Origin: Eleusine coracana subsp. coracana
Lineage: Eukaryota > Streptophyta > Magnoliopsida > Poales > Poaceae
NCBI GenBank assembly: GCA_032690845.1
Contig: CM064433.1
Span: forward strand, 34,532,658 to 34,596,657
Reading direction: 5' to 3'
Length of the DNA: 64,000 bases
Each line of letters begins with the position of its first letter. The stretch's first letter is position 1. Position numbers and translations under genes: made by a program. Shown here piece after piece: positions 43,758 through 56,063 of this stretch. A model generated the notes under the pieces. It was given only the letters and a program-made list of their open reading frames with translations, ran no database searches and was not told the origin of the DNA.

Positions 43758-44501
43758 GAGTAAATTGCATCAGTGGTTCTCGATCTTGTCTTCACTTCTC
43801 GTCTAGTTTTCTGGTACTTTTAAATCTTAATTTATAAGTCTCATAACTTGTTAAGCGATCTCATCCAAGTTCTGATACTTCTTAATCTTGATTTTTGGAT
43901 ATCAGAACTTTTTAAATAGTATCAATTAGACCCTAGTACTCCTTTATCTTGATTTTTTTCTCAAAACTTGCTAAATATTCTCACATTGGTTCAAATCATC
44001 ATCTAGACACCTAACAACGTTAATGTGGTGTGTAAGCATGGAGCCCATTGATTGTTGGAATTTTAGGACCCCATCCTCTATGCTATCGCATAAAGGTGGG
44101 GTGGTTGTGGTAGCACCATAGGCAGTGAGGCTCAGGCAATAGCAAAACGCGACAACTGTGGGGCTCACCTATCAACAAAAGAGAGGAGAATAGAAACAAT
44201 ATCTATGGGTCCTATGATGCCACACAGACAATAGTATACATACTCTAAGGTTCTGGATGGTGATCTTGACTTGGATAAGACAACTTAGCAAGTTCTGGGA
44301 TCTAAAAATCAAGATTAAGAATTATTTGGATACGAATAAGACAATTTAGCAAGTTCAAGGACCTAAAAATCAAGATTAAGAATATAAGGACCTAGATGAA
44401 ACTACTTAGCTAGTTTTGAGACCTAAAAATCAAGATTTATAAGTACCGAGACCTACATGGGAACTCGGAACAAGTGCAAAGACCACTGGTGCACTTTACT
44501 C
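43758..44501. mobile_element. MULE-type MITE with long terminal inverted repeats
   Basis: Left end GAGTAAATTGCATCAGTGGT; right end, as reverse complement, GAGTAAAGTGCACCAGTGGT. Flanks TTCTTTTTT (43749-43757) and TTCTTTTCT (44502-44510) form a 9-base duplication with one mismatch, as expected for Mutator-like elements. The arms contain three or four degenerate copies each of a unit with TCTTGATTTTTAG (left) and CTAAAAATCAAGATTAAGA (right), so nearly the whole element can fold back. No transposase. Confidence 0.82.
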
Positions 44502-44746
44502 TTCTTTTCTTATTGTCTTATCTTGTCTTGTGGTACTAAATTTTTAGGGATCTTTCGTGGCTTGTTTATGTAAGTAAGTAATCAATAATGTTGATGATTC
44601 ATAGGGATGTTAGTTAAATTAGGTTAAGTTATGCATTACAGGAAAATAATCGAGATTAAATTTACATCGATATTATGCTTGGTTTACAGGTTAGGAATTT
44701 AATTTGACCAGCACCGTAGGTTTTAAATGTGTATACAGCTAGGTTA

Positions 44747-45681
44747 CACTACAACAAAAGAGGGCAGTAGCAACGGTTAAAAACATACTGTAGCGGCGGG
44801 TATGCTCCCACGCCGCTACCATTCCACAGCTAAAGAAAGTACTTTATTACGGCAGTTCTTCTACAAGTCAAATAAACCGCCGCTAGATATCCAACTGTAG
44901 CGGCGGGTGACAATGTCACCCGCCGCTGTGAATTAAAATGAAAAAATAAAAAAAATCTGAAACCCTAGAAGCCCACCCGCTGGCCCAGATCCACCCGCCT
45001 GTGTGCCGCCGCCCGCCCGCGAGCTGCCATCGCCGCCCGGACAGATCCACCGGTCCTCGGTCAGATCCACCAGCCCACGAGCCACCGCCGCTGTCGCTCG
45101 GGTAGATCCGCCAATCCTCGGTCGGATCCGCCCGCCCGCGAGACGCCGCCGCCGCCCGGCCAGATCCGACGGCGGTCGGATCCGCACGCCAGAGAGCCGT
45201 CGCCCGTCCTTGGACCCCTAGCCGCATCAGGTCGGAGAAGGGGCGGCGTGGGCTGGCCGGAGAGGAGCGCGGAGCAGGGTCGGCATAGGGGGAGGGGGCC
45301 ACGTGGGAGGGTCACCGAAGGGCGCGCGGAGGAGGGTCATCGGAGGGGAGTGCAAAGGAGGGAGAGAGAGAGAGAGAGAGAGAGGTGAGGAAGGGGATAT
45401 TTATTAGAGTGAGTTAGGGTTTGGGAGGTAAATAGGTCAAAAAATAAATTAGGCCTCTAATCTTTATAGCGGCGATTGATAATATCAACTGTCTCTAAAA
45501 ATCAATTTTTAGCTGCGGTTGACATTATCAACCGCCACTAAAAATAAGTCTAATTTTTAGCGACGGTTGACTTAGAGGCGGTTGACAATAGAATCATTTT
45601 ACTAATATAGCGACAGATTTCTTTATACCCGCCGCTACGGTATTTTTGGTGCCACAGCTAAAAAGCCTTTTTGTGGTAGTG
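44747..45681. mobile_element. Non-autonomous CACTA element, 935 bases
   Basis: Starts CACTACAACAAAAGAG and ends CTTTTTGTGGTAGTG (reverse complement CACTACCACAAAAAG), with a perfect 3-base duplication TTA on both sides. Subterminal repeats of AGCGGCGGGTGAC / AGCGGCGGTTGAC type occur in both orientations near both ends, the usual binding sites for the CACTA TNPA-like protein. The interior (44990-45360) is GC-rich with repeated GGATCCGCC-like words and could be captured sequence. No transposase. Confidence 0.93.
45361..45384. repeat. (GA)n microsatellite inside the CACTA element
   Basis: About 11 GA units, followed by GGTGAGG. Confidence 0.9.
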
Positions 45682-45684
45682 TTA

Positions 45685-46636
45685 TTACAAGAGTACTGTT
45701 TACCCGCTCTCATTTTAGTGAAAAACTACTATCGTTTGTTTGGATTGTGTTGTAAAACTTAGTGAAAAACAATATTTCTCACATATTCATTTGGGAAATG
45801 TTGCCTCACACAGGGTTACCGTGACCCACTACAACGAAGGACATTTCCAGCTCATTTTGTCAGCTTCACAACATAACCTAGTATTCCCTTATGAATCTGG
45901 TCGCTTTTCCTATGTGCCGTGACCAAGGCCCCAAAGGATCATTTGCGGGGGAGGATTCACCATAAGTTTAGGCATTAGGTGACTTGGTAATGCATATATA
46001 ATAGGTCTATATGAATCACCACCACACTAATTTTCCACCTACCACTATTTTTTAATTTTTGATCCCATCTGTTAGCAAATTTCGTTCGGTCATGATAAAA
46101 AAAATATCTTCACTAATGTTTACTGTCACTAATATTTGCTAGAGTAGCATCGTAGGTAACATGTCATGGGCAAAATCTTTGCTTGCCCGCGGTTTCTCAG
46201 GCTCGAACCCTGCATCCAACCTGTTTCCTCGGCTCACGCCGTACTAAGTGGCCCGGTAACATTAGCAAGGCTCTTGTAAGTGTCTACAAACTTATGCCTA
46301 AATATTCCTCTTTATATGTGTTACCTTGAGATAGTCTACCCACCCTCTTCTCCTCCTTTGGATCCATCTGCTGATTCTAATCTGAGCTTTAGATTAAGTT
46401 TGGGCCTACAAATGAAGTGTTACACACCCCAGTTTACACGAAAATGATTATAATCTGCCCGAAAATCTTAAACTTTTTTCACCCACCCTGATGCCTACCT
46501 GCCAGCACGTAGCCGATCCAATCCCGCCCTCAATTTGCGCTTCCTTTGCACAGATAGTTTCCATCCTGGGATCGACATATGTGTGTTTCCTGTTTGTGTG
46601 CCATTGTTCCATCGTTGCCTCACGCAGCCCATAAAC
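45685..46636. other. Intergenic stretch, no gene recognised
   Basis: A 60-codon open frame at 45740-45922 has no recognisable motif. 46196-46212 contains AGGCTCGAACCCTGC, which on the minus strand resembles a Pol III B box, but no A box at the right distance was found. Confidence 0.4.
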
Positions 46637-47311
46637 CAGGGGCGGACCCAAGGCCCGGCGAGCCTGAGCATCCGCCCGGGCTCCTCGCTCCCAGCCTGGA
46701 GCAAGACTGCCAAAGGTCAGAGGATTTGTTTAAGATGCAACAGCATAAGCGGACCATTCAAATACAATGGGACATGATCTTTGGCAGCTGGGCTTGATCT
46801 AATCCGCCTCCGATTATGCCTAACCCCACTCCCCTGGAGCTCCGTGCCTCTGCCTCTTGTGTTGTCCAACGTAGAGAACACAACACAAGAGTATGAGCTT
46901 TGCAGGCCAGGTAGGCAGGTAATTGGGTAATCGGCCAAATAGCCAACAAGAGTAAAAAGGTCATACGGCAAATGCAAATAAATCAAGTGTTTTTTTATGC
47001 CAGTGGTTTCAATGAATCCCAAATCCGGTCAGCAATGCAATCATTTTCTTACTTATATCACTTTAAAAATTGCTTCCTCGTCTTTTTATCCTAATAACTA
47101 TAAAAATGTTTAAAGTAAACAAGTATGTTATATGAGATGTGTGTTGAGGCTAATGTTTTTCTTATGAGTGAAACATTATTAATGATCCAACAAAAGAAAA
47201 AAGATTGAAAAAAAAAGAAGAAAAAAATTAGGATAAAAATTTCAACTATGAGTATCTTGTTTATGCCGTGATGTTCGTCCAGACTCCATAAAATGTCGGG
47301 GTCCGCCACTG
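46637..47311. mobile_element. Non-autonomous hAT-type element, 675 bases
   Basis: Terminal inverted repeats CAGGGGCGGACCC and, as reverse complement of the right end, CAGTGGCGGACCC. A perfect 8-base duplication CCATAAAC flanks the element (46629-46636, 47312-47319). No transposase. The size of the duplication and CAG-type ends support hAT. Confidence 0.9.
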
Positions 47312-47319
47312 CCATAAAC

Positions 47320-48880
47320 ATATAACAACTGCGTTATTGCGGCTGCCTGGCAAGATCCCCGGCAAAGAGCTAACAAGGTCGAAGGAGATCGTAGTAACTC
47401 CCGGGCCAGCAAGAGCACCCCCTAACGCGGTGGCCTTGGCGCGGGACTCATCAGGTGGCGGCGGGCCCTCAACGGTCATGGAGTTGACCTCTCACCGCGG
47501 AGCAGGAGGAGGCCGAGCATGCGGTGCTTCCTCGTGATCGTCAGTGGAGCCGAGGCCCGTGCATCAACGTTGTTGTGTGGTGGTGGGGCTGCCCCCGAGG
47601 AAGAAGACGTTTGGCAAGGGCGCCATCCACCGCCTTCGCCATGAGGAAGCCTGACCCTGACGTGTCGTCCGTCGCCGTCTGGACGACACCTCCCTCTTCG
47701 TTTGTTTCTTTAGATACCAGGAAGAGATCGAACAACAAGAACTCGGTGATTAGAACATCACGAATCAAGTTGGTTTGATTTTCTTTTTTCTTAATCCGAT
47801 TAGGTCTCCCCTTTCTGTTCAGATGAATTTTGATTTCATGATTCGAATCGCAGACCACCGAAGACGATGAAGCTATTGTGGGGGACAATGACAGCGGAGA
47901 TGAGATGAGCGGCCGGGCGCTGTTCTCCACCGCACACATACGCGATCACACCGGCAAAGCTGATCCACGACGATTCTGCATCCTTCTGCATGCACCACCC
48001 AGGTCGTTGGGAGCGCAGATTACACCGTGGAGGGTCAAAATCCATATATGGAAGGTACATGTCTGTTTTGTTTCCCCAACTCATTTGAGTTGTGCAGATG
48101 GAAGATTTCTACATGTAGGTTCCGATTTTGGCTGTTGTGCAGATGCATGATTTCATGTCATGCGTTGTGTTATCAAACAATTTGGACTTTAGGCATACAA
48201 CTTTCTAGTTTGCTAGGACAAAACTGTTAATGGTACATCGTAGCTTACCTTTTATCATCACCAGTGAAGTTGCGAGCTTTGACTGGATTTGCTAATCATC
48301 TTAGACATGTAGGTATGTAACTAGGAATATGAACTTCCAAATTTGTATAGTAGCAAAATAGGGAAACTGTAGCTAACTACTAGTGGAAGCTCTGTGGTAG
48401 CATTTGCAGAAAATCCAAGATTAACTTGATGCATGTGATGATTTGAGTATTTTACAACTGGTTAAGAGGCTATCTGTATGTGAGGTCCTTTTTATATATA
48501 ACAAATGGGTGTCAATCATGATTACCTTGGAATATTATACATGCAAATTTAGTTATGATACAATTGTAGGTTGTGCATGTACTAATCTTAATGTGCCGCT
48601 TGTGGTGTAACTACATAAATCTTTATGACTTTTTCAGAGTACACATTTTTCTTTTTTGAGTGAATAGCGAGGGAGGCCCTTGCTGTAATCTAAAGTACAT
48701 GATAGTTTTGAGAAAATAGTTTAGTCAGAGGCAGTAGTTAATCAAAGGTAAAGTGGGAAACTCTATAATAATATTTTGTAGATCATTAGAAAAGGAAACA
48801 GTAACTCTTATGCTTTTTGAAGGCTGCAAATGTTCCTATAGTCTTGAAGTCACAAAACAAGATAGGTTGTTGATGACATT
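47320..48880. other. Possible captured or decayed gene fragment plus AT-rich DNA
   Basis: 47330-48060 is GC-rich with short plus-strand frames (for example MRKPDPDVSSVAVWTTPP at 47641) and intron-like T-rich stretches, as in a decayed gene or a fragment carried by a transposon. I do not recognise any domain. 48100-48880 is AT-rich with nothing recognised. Confidence 0.35.
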
Positions 48881-50370
48881 ACTAAGTCACATCGATTAAA
48901 CCACCCCCAGCAGAGGCACCAGAGATAACTCAATAATGTACCTCAAAGTCAATAGAGTAAAATCCGCAAACGCACGGAAAATACTGTTATAGCATTTCAT
49001 CACTGGATTGCTCCAATGGCTGTCATTTATAGTTCTACCATAGGAAGACAATATAAGAATAGAGTATTTAATAGGCATGACATGAGCATAGGATTATAGA
49101 GAAATCAAGATCTATGCAGCGGTAAGATATGATAAAGGGGTAGTGTGACACATAGAATATCATTCCCTATAATAAATAAAAAGAACCTAAGTTACTAGTG
49201 GGTTTTAGTTATAAGAGTTAAGCCTTATCTCTAATATTGTTCTATTAATTAGTTGCATAGTCAAACAATTACAAGCAAGCCGATACTAGTCATAGTCTAT
49301 GCACATAACACTTCGTGCACGGATTCATGCCCGTCATACACAAGGCAACTCCACCTAAAGGACACATGTCACAACCGAACGTAGAGGAGTACAATAGACA
49401 AATAGGGCTATCATCACCTACTACCTACCTCTACAAACCGTGGAGTACCAGGTGATTGATACTACCTATCCGTCTAAGCACCATGCTTACACATTTAAGT
49501 AGAATTCTAGCTTTAATCAAACATTAGAATCTCCCTAAAACTAATTGGACATCAAACCCATGTTGAGTCATAACAACTAGACTAAAGTATAAACTAGCAT
49601 TATAACATTTAGACTATAGTCAAGGAATACGCAATTCATAATAATAAAGTAGCAAATATAAATCATCATGAAAGCACACTAAAGTCCTATGAGATGAATA
49701 TGATATATAACTAAACAAAGAACATATATCATAGACACAACTATATAAATGAAATAGAGCAAAATCATAAGTAAATAGAATAAAGTAAAGGATACAAGAT
49801 CCATTACCAAACTCCTATGATTGGAGACTTGAGCAAGGCTCAACCTAGACTAAACTCCCACTAGGACTTGGAACTATTAAATGAAAAAGGGAAATGTATA
49901 TTCTTGAGTGTGTGTAGAGAGTTGAGTGCTCCCCTCCTTTTATAGTGGTCATAGGTCGGTTTCTAGGCGTAACCGCTATGAAACTATCATGCACTGACAT
50001 AGAGGAAGCCCATAGGAAGCACCTGGTGGAGCCTGCCCGAGATGGGCTCCAGACCGGTCCGACCTGGTTCTTGCCCTCTCGGTCTGTGCTTTCTTGAGGT
50101 GACTGCTAGGTGGGTCCTCATATTAGTTAAGACAGTGTTCTCCCAGGAATCTCGTGCATCGACGTATTTGATCTGTGTGATGTCCAGTTGTCATCACCCT
50201 ATTAGTGGCCGAAAGGGTGTTTTCGCGGATCTTGCTCCATTTCTCCACTCCTTTTATATCAAATCCCTACATGCACTTATTTCTCCAAGGATAAGTGGAA
50301 TGTTATTCCTAGCTAACATGCGTGTATGAAATGCTAGGTCTTCCCTTATTTGTTATTATATTGACAATTA
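48881..50370 (-). mobile_element. LTR-like remnant on the minus strand
   Basis: The minus strand has a promoter-like core (CTATAAAAGGAGGGGAGCAC, TATA at 49938-49944) and an AT-rich leader of about 1 kb typical of grass LTRs. Putative end near GTAATGTCA at about 48880. Start, target duplication and family were not established. Confidence 0.4.
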
Positions 50371-51610
50371 GAATTGGTACTTAATGACCATAAACAGTTG
50401 TGTTCAGTGACCTTGTAATCACTCTAAGCTTTTAAATGAAAATGACATGTTGCAACTATAAATTAGCCTATGCTACACATGTTCAGTAAAGTCTTGCTTT
50501 ATTTCACATTTCCTCATCTTCCATGGCACAAAGAAATGTAATGCAGAAGCATATATACATGCTCAGTGAAGCCCTACTTTGATTCTTCTACAAAAGAGAA
50601 AAAAAAAAGAGGTATTTGCTTATTTGACCTTGTTTTGAAGGTTAACTACCAATTTGACCCTCTTTTTCAACTTTGCTCATTTGACCCTTCTTTTGAACAT
50701 TCTTACTTGTCTTTCCAAGTTGTCAGAGCTATATGATTTATGGTTTGGAAGAGTTTTTCATCTAGCTCTTTACTTGAGTGGTCTGTACATTCTTAAACTT
50801 TACTTGTCTTTCCAAGTTGTCAGAGCCAACATGTCTAATTCTATCGAGTGTATGATTATGCTGACCAATTTGAACATGTCCATTCACATGATTAAGTTTT
50901 TTATATGTTTCTGGCAAAATTTGTTCTCTTTCTTGAGTTATTTACCTCTTTAATTTTTCTTGTTTGTCCAGTCCATAACATATATCAGCATTGTTTTTGC
51001 AGGGTCATCTACAAACATGCATATAGCTTGAATAATTTAGTAGTCAAAGAAAACTCATCATTGCTACTGTTAGCTCTCATGTATTTCTCAACTTTTATAA
51101 ATATGTAAATCGAACCCTTTTACCAAGAAACAATTATAGTTACCAAACTATAATTTTTATATATTTTTGTTTCATTTATCTGAACCTGCCTATTGAAAAA
51201 TGATATCCTATAGGATGAAAGTTGATATATCATTTCAGCTGCAAACTCTGAATAACATGGCATGTGGAATGAATGGGTTCAATTTTTGTGCACTTCCGTA
51301 TTTGTCAACTAATGAGACTTCAGTTTTTCATCACAGCCATACTTGATTTCTTTTCATATAATGATTTTTGTAGAGTGAAATGAAGGTATAGGGAGGGCGA
51401 AGAAAGGCCTTCATTTTGTCAACCATTTCATTTAAATAGAGTTTAACCATATATTATATTGTCATTATCTTTGATGCTATGTAATTTCTTATAATAAAAT
51501 GGTTTCGTCTTTTAAAGCCTTATTACGAAGAAAGTGCCTAAGAAAAGAAATGTTGATGATTAATTGTGCATTTTCAATAATCATTGTTAGTCTATGTTGT
51601 GTGGACGAAT
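50371..51610. other. AT-rich stretch with a 25-base direct repeat
   Basis: ACTTGTCTTTCCAAGTTGTC occurs at about 50705 and again at about 50800. No gene recognised. This DNA probably belongs to the Helitron ending at 51632. Confidence 0.45.
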
Positions 51611-51632
51611 AATTGCACGTGCAAAAAACTAG
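51611..51632 (+). mobile_element. 3' terminus of a Helitron, 5' end not found
   Basis: A perfect 12-base palindrome TTGCACGTGCAA (51613-51624) is followed by AAAACTAG and then T, the Helitron CTAG-T end. It resembles the 3' end of the Helitron at 52267-61199. A matching 5' TCTATACTA-type end to the left was not identified. Confidence 0.6.
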
Positions 51633-52266
51633 TATCACTTAGTCACTTGACACCCAAATTTTCTGCTACGACGTCAACTGTCGCCTCTAGCAAAATCTAT
51701 TTAGTGTTCACGTGTCATGCCACCGGCAAAATCAATTAGGCATCTTCGTGGCTAGCTAGAAATTTCGTTGATGATAAGCCCCCATGTTTCCTAACGACAC
51801 TTAAGCTGTCTGCATTTTATTAAAGGCTTTATTGTGAGGTATAATATCTTAGTGGTTATATAGTTCCAATATAATCCTCAAAGTAGTAACAATTCATAAT
51901 TGTTATTCCTCCAAAATAGCCCATAAGATACATATTTTATTATTCGTCTTCACGGGTTTGAATGGAAATTTTATACGCTCTCATATGATATTGTGTCTTT
52001 TGATTTTTTGTTATTCATGAGAAAATACCAAAGCAATAACAATGGGTTGTTTCATATCATTTAATAGGTTCCTAAAATAGCAAAAATATAATACGTGAAA
52101 AAAGTCAAGGAAGCGAATCATTTTCTATTTCCTGGGGAGGGCACCCATCCTTCTTATTTATCTTCTTCTATTCTCTTTCAATAGAATTCTATACGATAGG
52201 GAGGGCATGTGCCCTAGGGTTGAAACCAAGATTAAAAAATCTCGTTCTAACCGATGATCATATTTA
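51633..52266. other. Spacer between two Helitron ends
   Basis: No gene or element recognised. The A at 52266 with T at 61200 gives the AT target of the next Helitron. Confidence 0.5.
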
Positions 52267-52997
52267 TCTATACTATAAAGATTAAACTTCGGATCATCTA
52301 AACATACTCTGCGACCTACGTACCCTCTCCATCCAAGCCCTTGATTCATCTCCCGCTTGATTTTGGACCATAGATTAAATCAGGACCCATTGACAGGTAT
52401 TGCAAGGACATATTTTCCATTGAAAAGCACCCTCGTCTGCCACCGTTTTGCTGTTTTTTTTTTCACCTACGATAACCTACCTGCCAGCACTGACCCGTCT
52501 CCGAGAAATTGGGTCTCTAACACGGCAAACCGAATCACAGGAACGTGATTGGCGAAGACCTTCCAAATGAAGCTCCCTCGCGGTGTTTCACAGTGTCGAG
52601 CGCGTCCTCCGGGTTTCACGGCGTCGAGCGCGTCCTCCGGAATTGCACGTAATCAACGGCGTTCTTTCCCTTCCATCGTCGCTCCCCTCTACTGCAGCTC
52701 CCCCAACCTCCACACCCCCAGCCAGCCAGCCCCAGTGTCGATCCTCTGCTCCCCGCTGACAACCGTGATCGGGCGCCGTTGATGCAGATAATTGCGACAT
52801 TTCGGCCTCTCTGTTCCTCCACCGCCCGCGCGCCTCTGCCGCTTGCGAGAGGAGACGAAGCAGAGATCGCACCCTGCCCACTGACGCTGCCTCGCCTGGT
52901 CCGGCTCGCCATCAATCCGTCCCCCCACTCGATTTTCGTTTCCGATCTAATCTGATCATTGTTGGTGGTTGTGTTAGGGATTGGAAGGTAGCGCAGG

Positions 52998-53070
52998 ATG
53001 GCAGCGCCGCCGGTGAGGGCCTGGGCTGACTACGACTATCTCATCAAGCTGCTGCACTTTGGAGACAGCG
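52998..53070 (+). pseudogene. Captured first exon of a RABE/Rab8-like small GTPase
   Basis: ATG at 52998 opens MAAPPVRAWADYDYLIKLL, ending GDSG at a GT donor (GTAAGT, 53071). Plant RABE (Rab8) proteins begin with ADYDYLIKLL-IGDSGVGKS, so this is their N-terminus up to the first half of the P-loop, and the family's first intron lies at this place. Compared with the usual sequence it has Trp in the ARARAD stretch and HF where LI is expected before GDSG. The rest of the GTPase (switch regions, NKxD) is not found downstream. Sequence upstream (52580-52997) looks like the gene's 5' UTR. Parent function: GTP-dependent Golgi-to-plasma-membrane traffic. Confidence 0.8.
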
Positions 53071-54142
53071 GTAAGTTCCCCTAACCACGTAGCAGCCCCT
53101 CTTCCCTGTCCTAATTTGATCTGTACGAGATCTGATTGCTTTGAGGACGTGTTTTGCATGTTGATTGGGATCTTGCGCCAGATCAGTCTCTCTAGATGCT
53201 TGTGTTCGATGTGAACGGGTGAATAAATCCAAGCACTTACAACATTTGCTAAACAATTTTCGAGGAAGTTTAGCTAGAACTTTTTTTTTTGTATGATGTG
53301 CCTGCTAATTCTGGTATACAATTTTCCTCAAGTTACTAATAGAAAAGAAGTCTGATCATGTGACAGGTCAATATATTTTTCTCAATATAATACTAATTAA
53401 ACATCAAGCTCATGCTCTTGATTTTTCTTTAGCTGATCCGGATGCTGCTAAGGTGGCGCCTATGTTACTATCTTGAATTTTACTATGTGCCTCTACTTAC
53501 TCTCACATCATGAGATTTTAACATCGAGGCAACACATTTTGCTGGTTTGTGGAGGTTCACCTTGCTACGAACGATACATATTAATCTTGAGTTACTTTTT
53601 CTATAAGGTGTGCCTAAATTGAGCTAGAAATATGCTCATTTCCTGTGTTAATGTCGGTTATAGATTATGGCTTCACTTTTCTGCTGTGTATGCTGTCCAT
53701 CAGCTGCTCAACGAAAAGCCTCACTCATTCAACGCCAAGGTGAGAAAACTACACAACCATGTATTTAGGCCTTCTACCTTTTAGGTTTAGTGCTATCATA
53801 TTCCTGTGCACAAATAATTCAATGGAATGTCTGATGAATGTGCTATCATCTATTGATATTTTTCATATATATTATTCTAGGTATATTTCATTATATGCTT
53901 GTTCTGAACATATAAACATTTAGATAGCAAGTGAAACAAGGATAAAGCAGCAGTTCTGGGTTTGAAATTAGCGGTCAATTACAAAAACAATGATATAAAT
54001 TATTTAGCAGTGGCTCTTGCTGGTCATTTGGGCTTTGGAATGAAATTGAGCATTCAAGCTTCGTTTGCTACTATACTATCATTTCTATGAAACTGAGTTG
54101 TTGCTCCCTTAAACATTAACCAACTTCTTTTGTGCTTTACAG

Positions 54143-54200
54143 CTTTCCTGCACTTTCTTATGAATTTGCATCAGTTGATGCAATTGATGTTCTGGGAACA
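54143..54200 (+). pseudogene. Exon-like fragment of an unidentified gene
   Basis: Bordered by TTTACAG and GTAAGT. The frame FPALSYEFASVDAIDVLGT is open. Another short exon-like piece ending NEKPHSFNAK with a GTGAGA donor lies at about 53702-53740. Neither matches a Rab protein, so the Helitron appears to have captured at least two genes or distant parts. I do not recognise the source. Confidence 0.45.
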
Positions 54201-54320
54201 GTAAGTTTAAATCTTTATGTTCTAGATTTTAGTGTGTGGCAATATACTCATTTCTTCTCTTGATTTAGTCGCTGCATTCGGCTTCACCGGGATCATCACG
54301 CCGCCTTGTTCTGTCACCAT

Positions 54321-54726
54321 TGTTAGAAAACCAGGCGCGGAAACGATACCCTAGGATCAGCAGTCATAAACACAAGATCACAGAAAAGAGAACGACGCAA
54401 AGACACAATGTTTTTTAGCGAGGTTCAACGATGTGCTTACATCCTCGGGACATGACTACGGACGTTTCTCCCCATAATATCAGTGGCAATACCGGCATCA
54501 GGAGCACACTGGCGCACGGCCTGGCCGCCCCTTGGGCGCACCGCTCCGGCCGCCGCCGCCCCTTGCCTACTATATCTGTCGTCTCGCGGTTACAACGGTG
54601 ATACCCCGATATATATATGAGGTTCAGGAATACAAGTCCAACACAAACTCTATTCCTAACCATCTAATACGACTCAAGTCTAATTTGTAACCGACTTGTG
54701 TACACATATTCGACACAAATACAACA
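54321..54726 (-). repeat. 3' LTR of the copia element
   Basis: Preceded by ACCAT. Contains the GGCCGCCGCCGCC block shared with its partner. Confidence 0.95.
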
Positions 54727-54992
54727 AACTCCACTTTGACGAATATGCACGCCATCCTGAAGTTATCCATGCTCGAACCTCCGTGTACGCAGACTTGAGT
54801 CGCCTCCTCCACTGCTCACTTCGAACAGCCCGGCGAGGCCACCTCGCCGCAAGGACTGAACACTGCAACATGTGTAGCTCCATCCTCTATGACTCCACCT
54901 TTAAGCTTTTAGTGATGTGCATCCGACTTCTCGCCTATCATCACAGTCTTGTCATCCCGCATCACCCTCAAGGTCCTCCTAGCTGGCACCGC

Positions 54993-56063
54993 CTAATATA
55001 ACCAACCTTCTCCATGCAGAATACCAAGCGAGATTATATTCTTTCTAAGTCCCGGCACATGTCGCACACCCTCGAGTAGCACCTCCTGTCCATCATACAT
55101 TATTAACTTGATCTTGCCAACTCCCATAACACGATGAACCGTGTCACCTCCTAAGTGTGTAAAACCGAAGTCACCCTCAACATATGAAGAGAACCACTTT
55201 TTTCTAGATGTCGCATGAAACGAACTTGCAGAATCCAACAACCACGCTTCTTCTCTATCACAAGACTTCTCACTTGATAGCACAAGAATATCACCGTCAC
55301 TATCCGAGTCATCCTTACTAGAAACCACAACATTTGCCACGTCCTTCTTCTTCAGCTCCGGACAATCCCTCCTCACATGTCCCCACTCCTTGCACTTGTA
55401 ACACTGCGGCCCCTTCTTCTTCTTTTTGTCGGTCTCCCTCCCTCGATCACTCTTAACTACCAAAGCATCTCCAATGGAACTACTATCACCGCCATTATTG
55501 ATCTTGATCCTTTGATCACGAGCAAGCAATGTCGTTATGATATCTTCCACCTTAACTTCAATTTTGCCATATGTCAACGTAGTAACCAAGTGCTCATAAG
55601 AACTCGACAAGGAACACAAAAGAATAATGGCCTTGTCCTCATCATCAAGTTTCACCTCCACCTTCACAAGGTCAGCCACAACTTGATTGAAGACATTAAT
55701 GTGCTCAGCAAGGTCTGCTCCCTCCTGCATCTTTAGCCCATATAACTTTTGCTTCAAATACAGCTTTTGAGTCACAGTTTTGGACATGAACTGATTGTCC
55801 AACTTATCCCAAATTGCCTTCAGTGACGTCTCCTTCATGACATGGTACATGATCTGATCGAAGAGACACAACCTGATTGTTACCACTGCTTACGCTTGCA
55901 TCTCCTCCTACTTCTCATCATCGACCTTCGCCGGCTTTTTATCGCTCAGAGCCTTCAGGATCCCCTGCTACACCAGCAAGTCCTTGACTCTTGTCTGCCA
56001 AAGCCCATAGTTGCTAGTCCTGTCAAAGTTTGTCACCTCGAATTTAGACGACACCGACGCCAT
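54993..56063 (-). pseudogene. Copia gag with zinc knuckle and truncated protease
   Basis: Starts at ATG 56063: MASVSSKFEVTNFDRTSNYG and LWQTRVKDLLV, then a TAG. Open again from 55886: IWDKLDNQFMSKTVTQKLYL (UBN2-type gag), zinc knuckle CYKCKEWGHVRRDC (CX2CX4HX4C), and LLDSASSFHAT where the protease should read LDSGxSxHM, so the Gly of the active site is lost. Stops after HGEGWLY at 54993. Apart from the early stops, the gag frame is long and conserved, whereas pol is absent, as in non-autonomous copia elements that borrow enzymes. Confidence 0.88.

Noticed and set aside
46130..46260. SINE or tRNA-like sequence on the minus strand
   Set aside because: A B-box-like GGTTCGAGCC is present, but there is no A box at a suitable distance and no poly(A) or target duplication.
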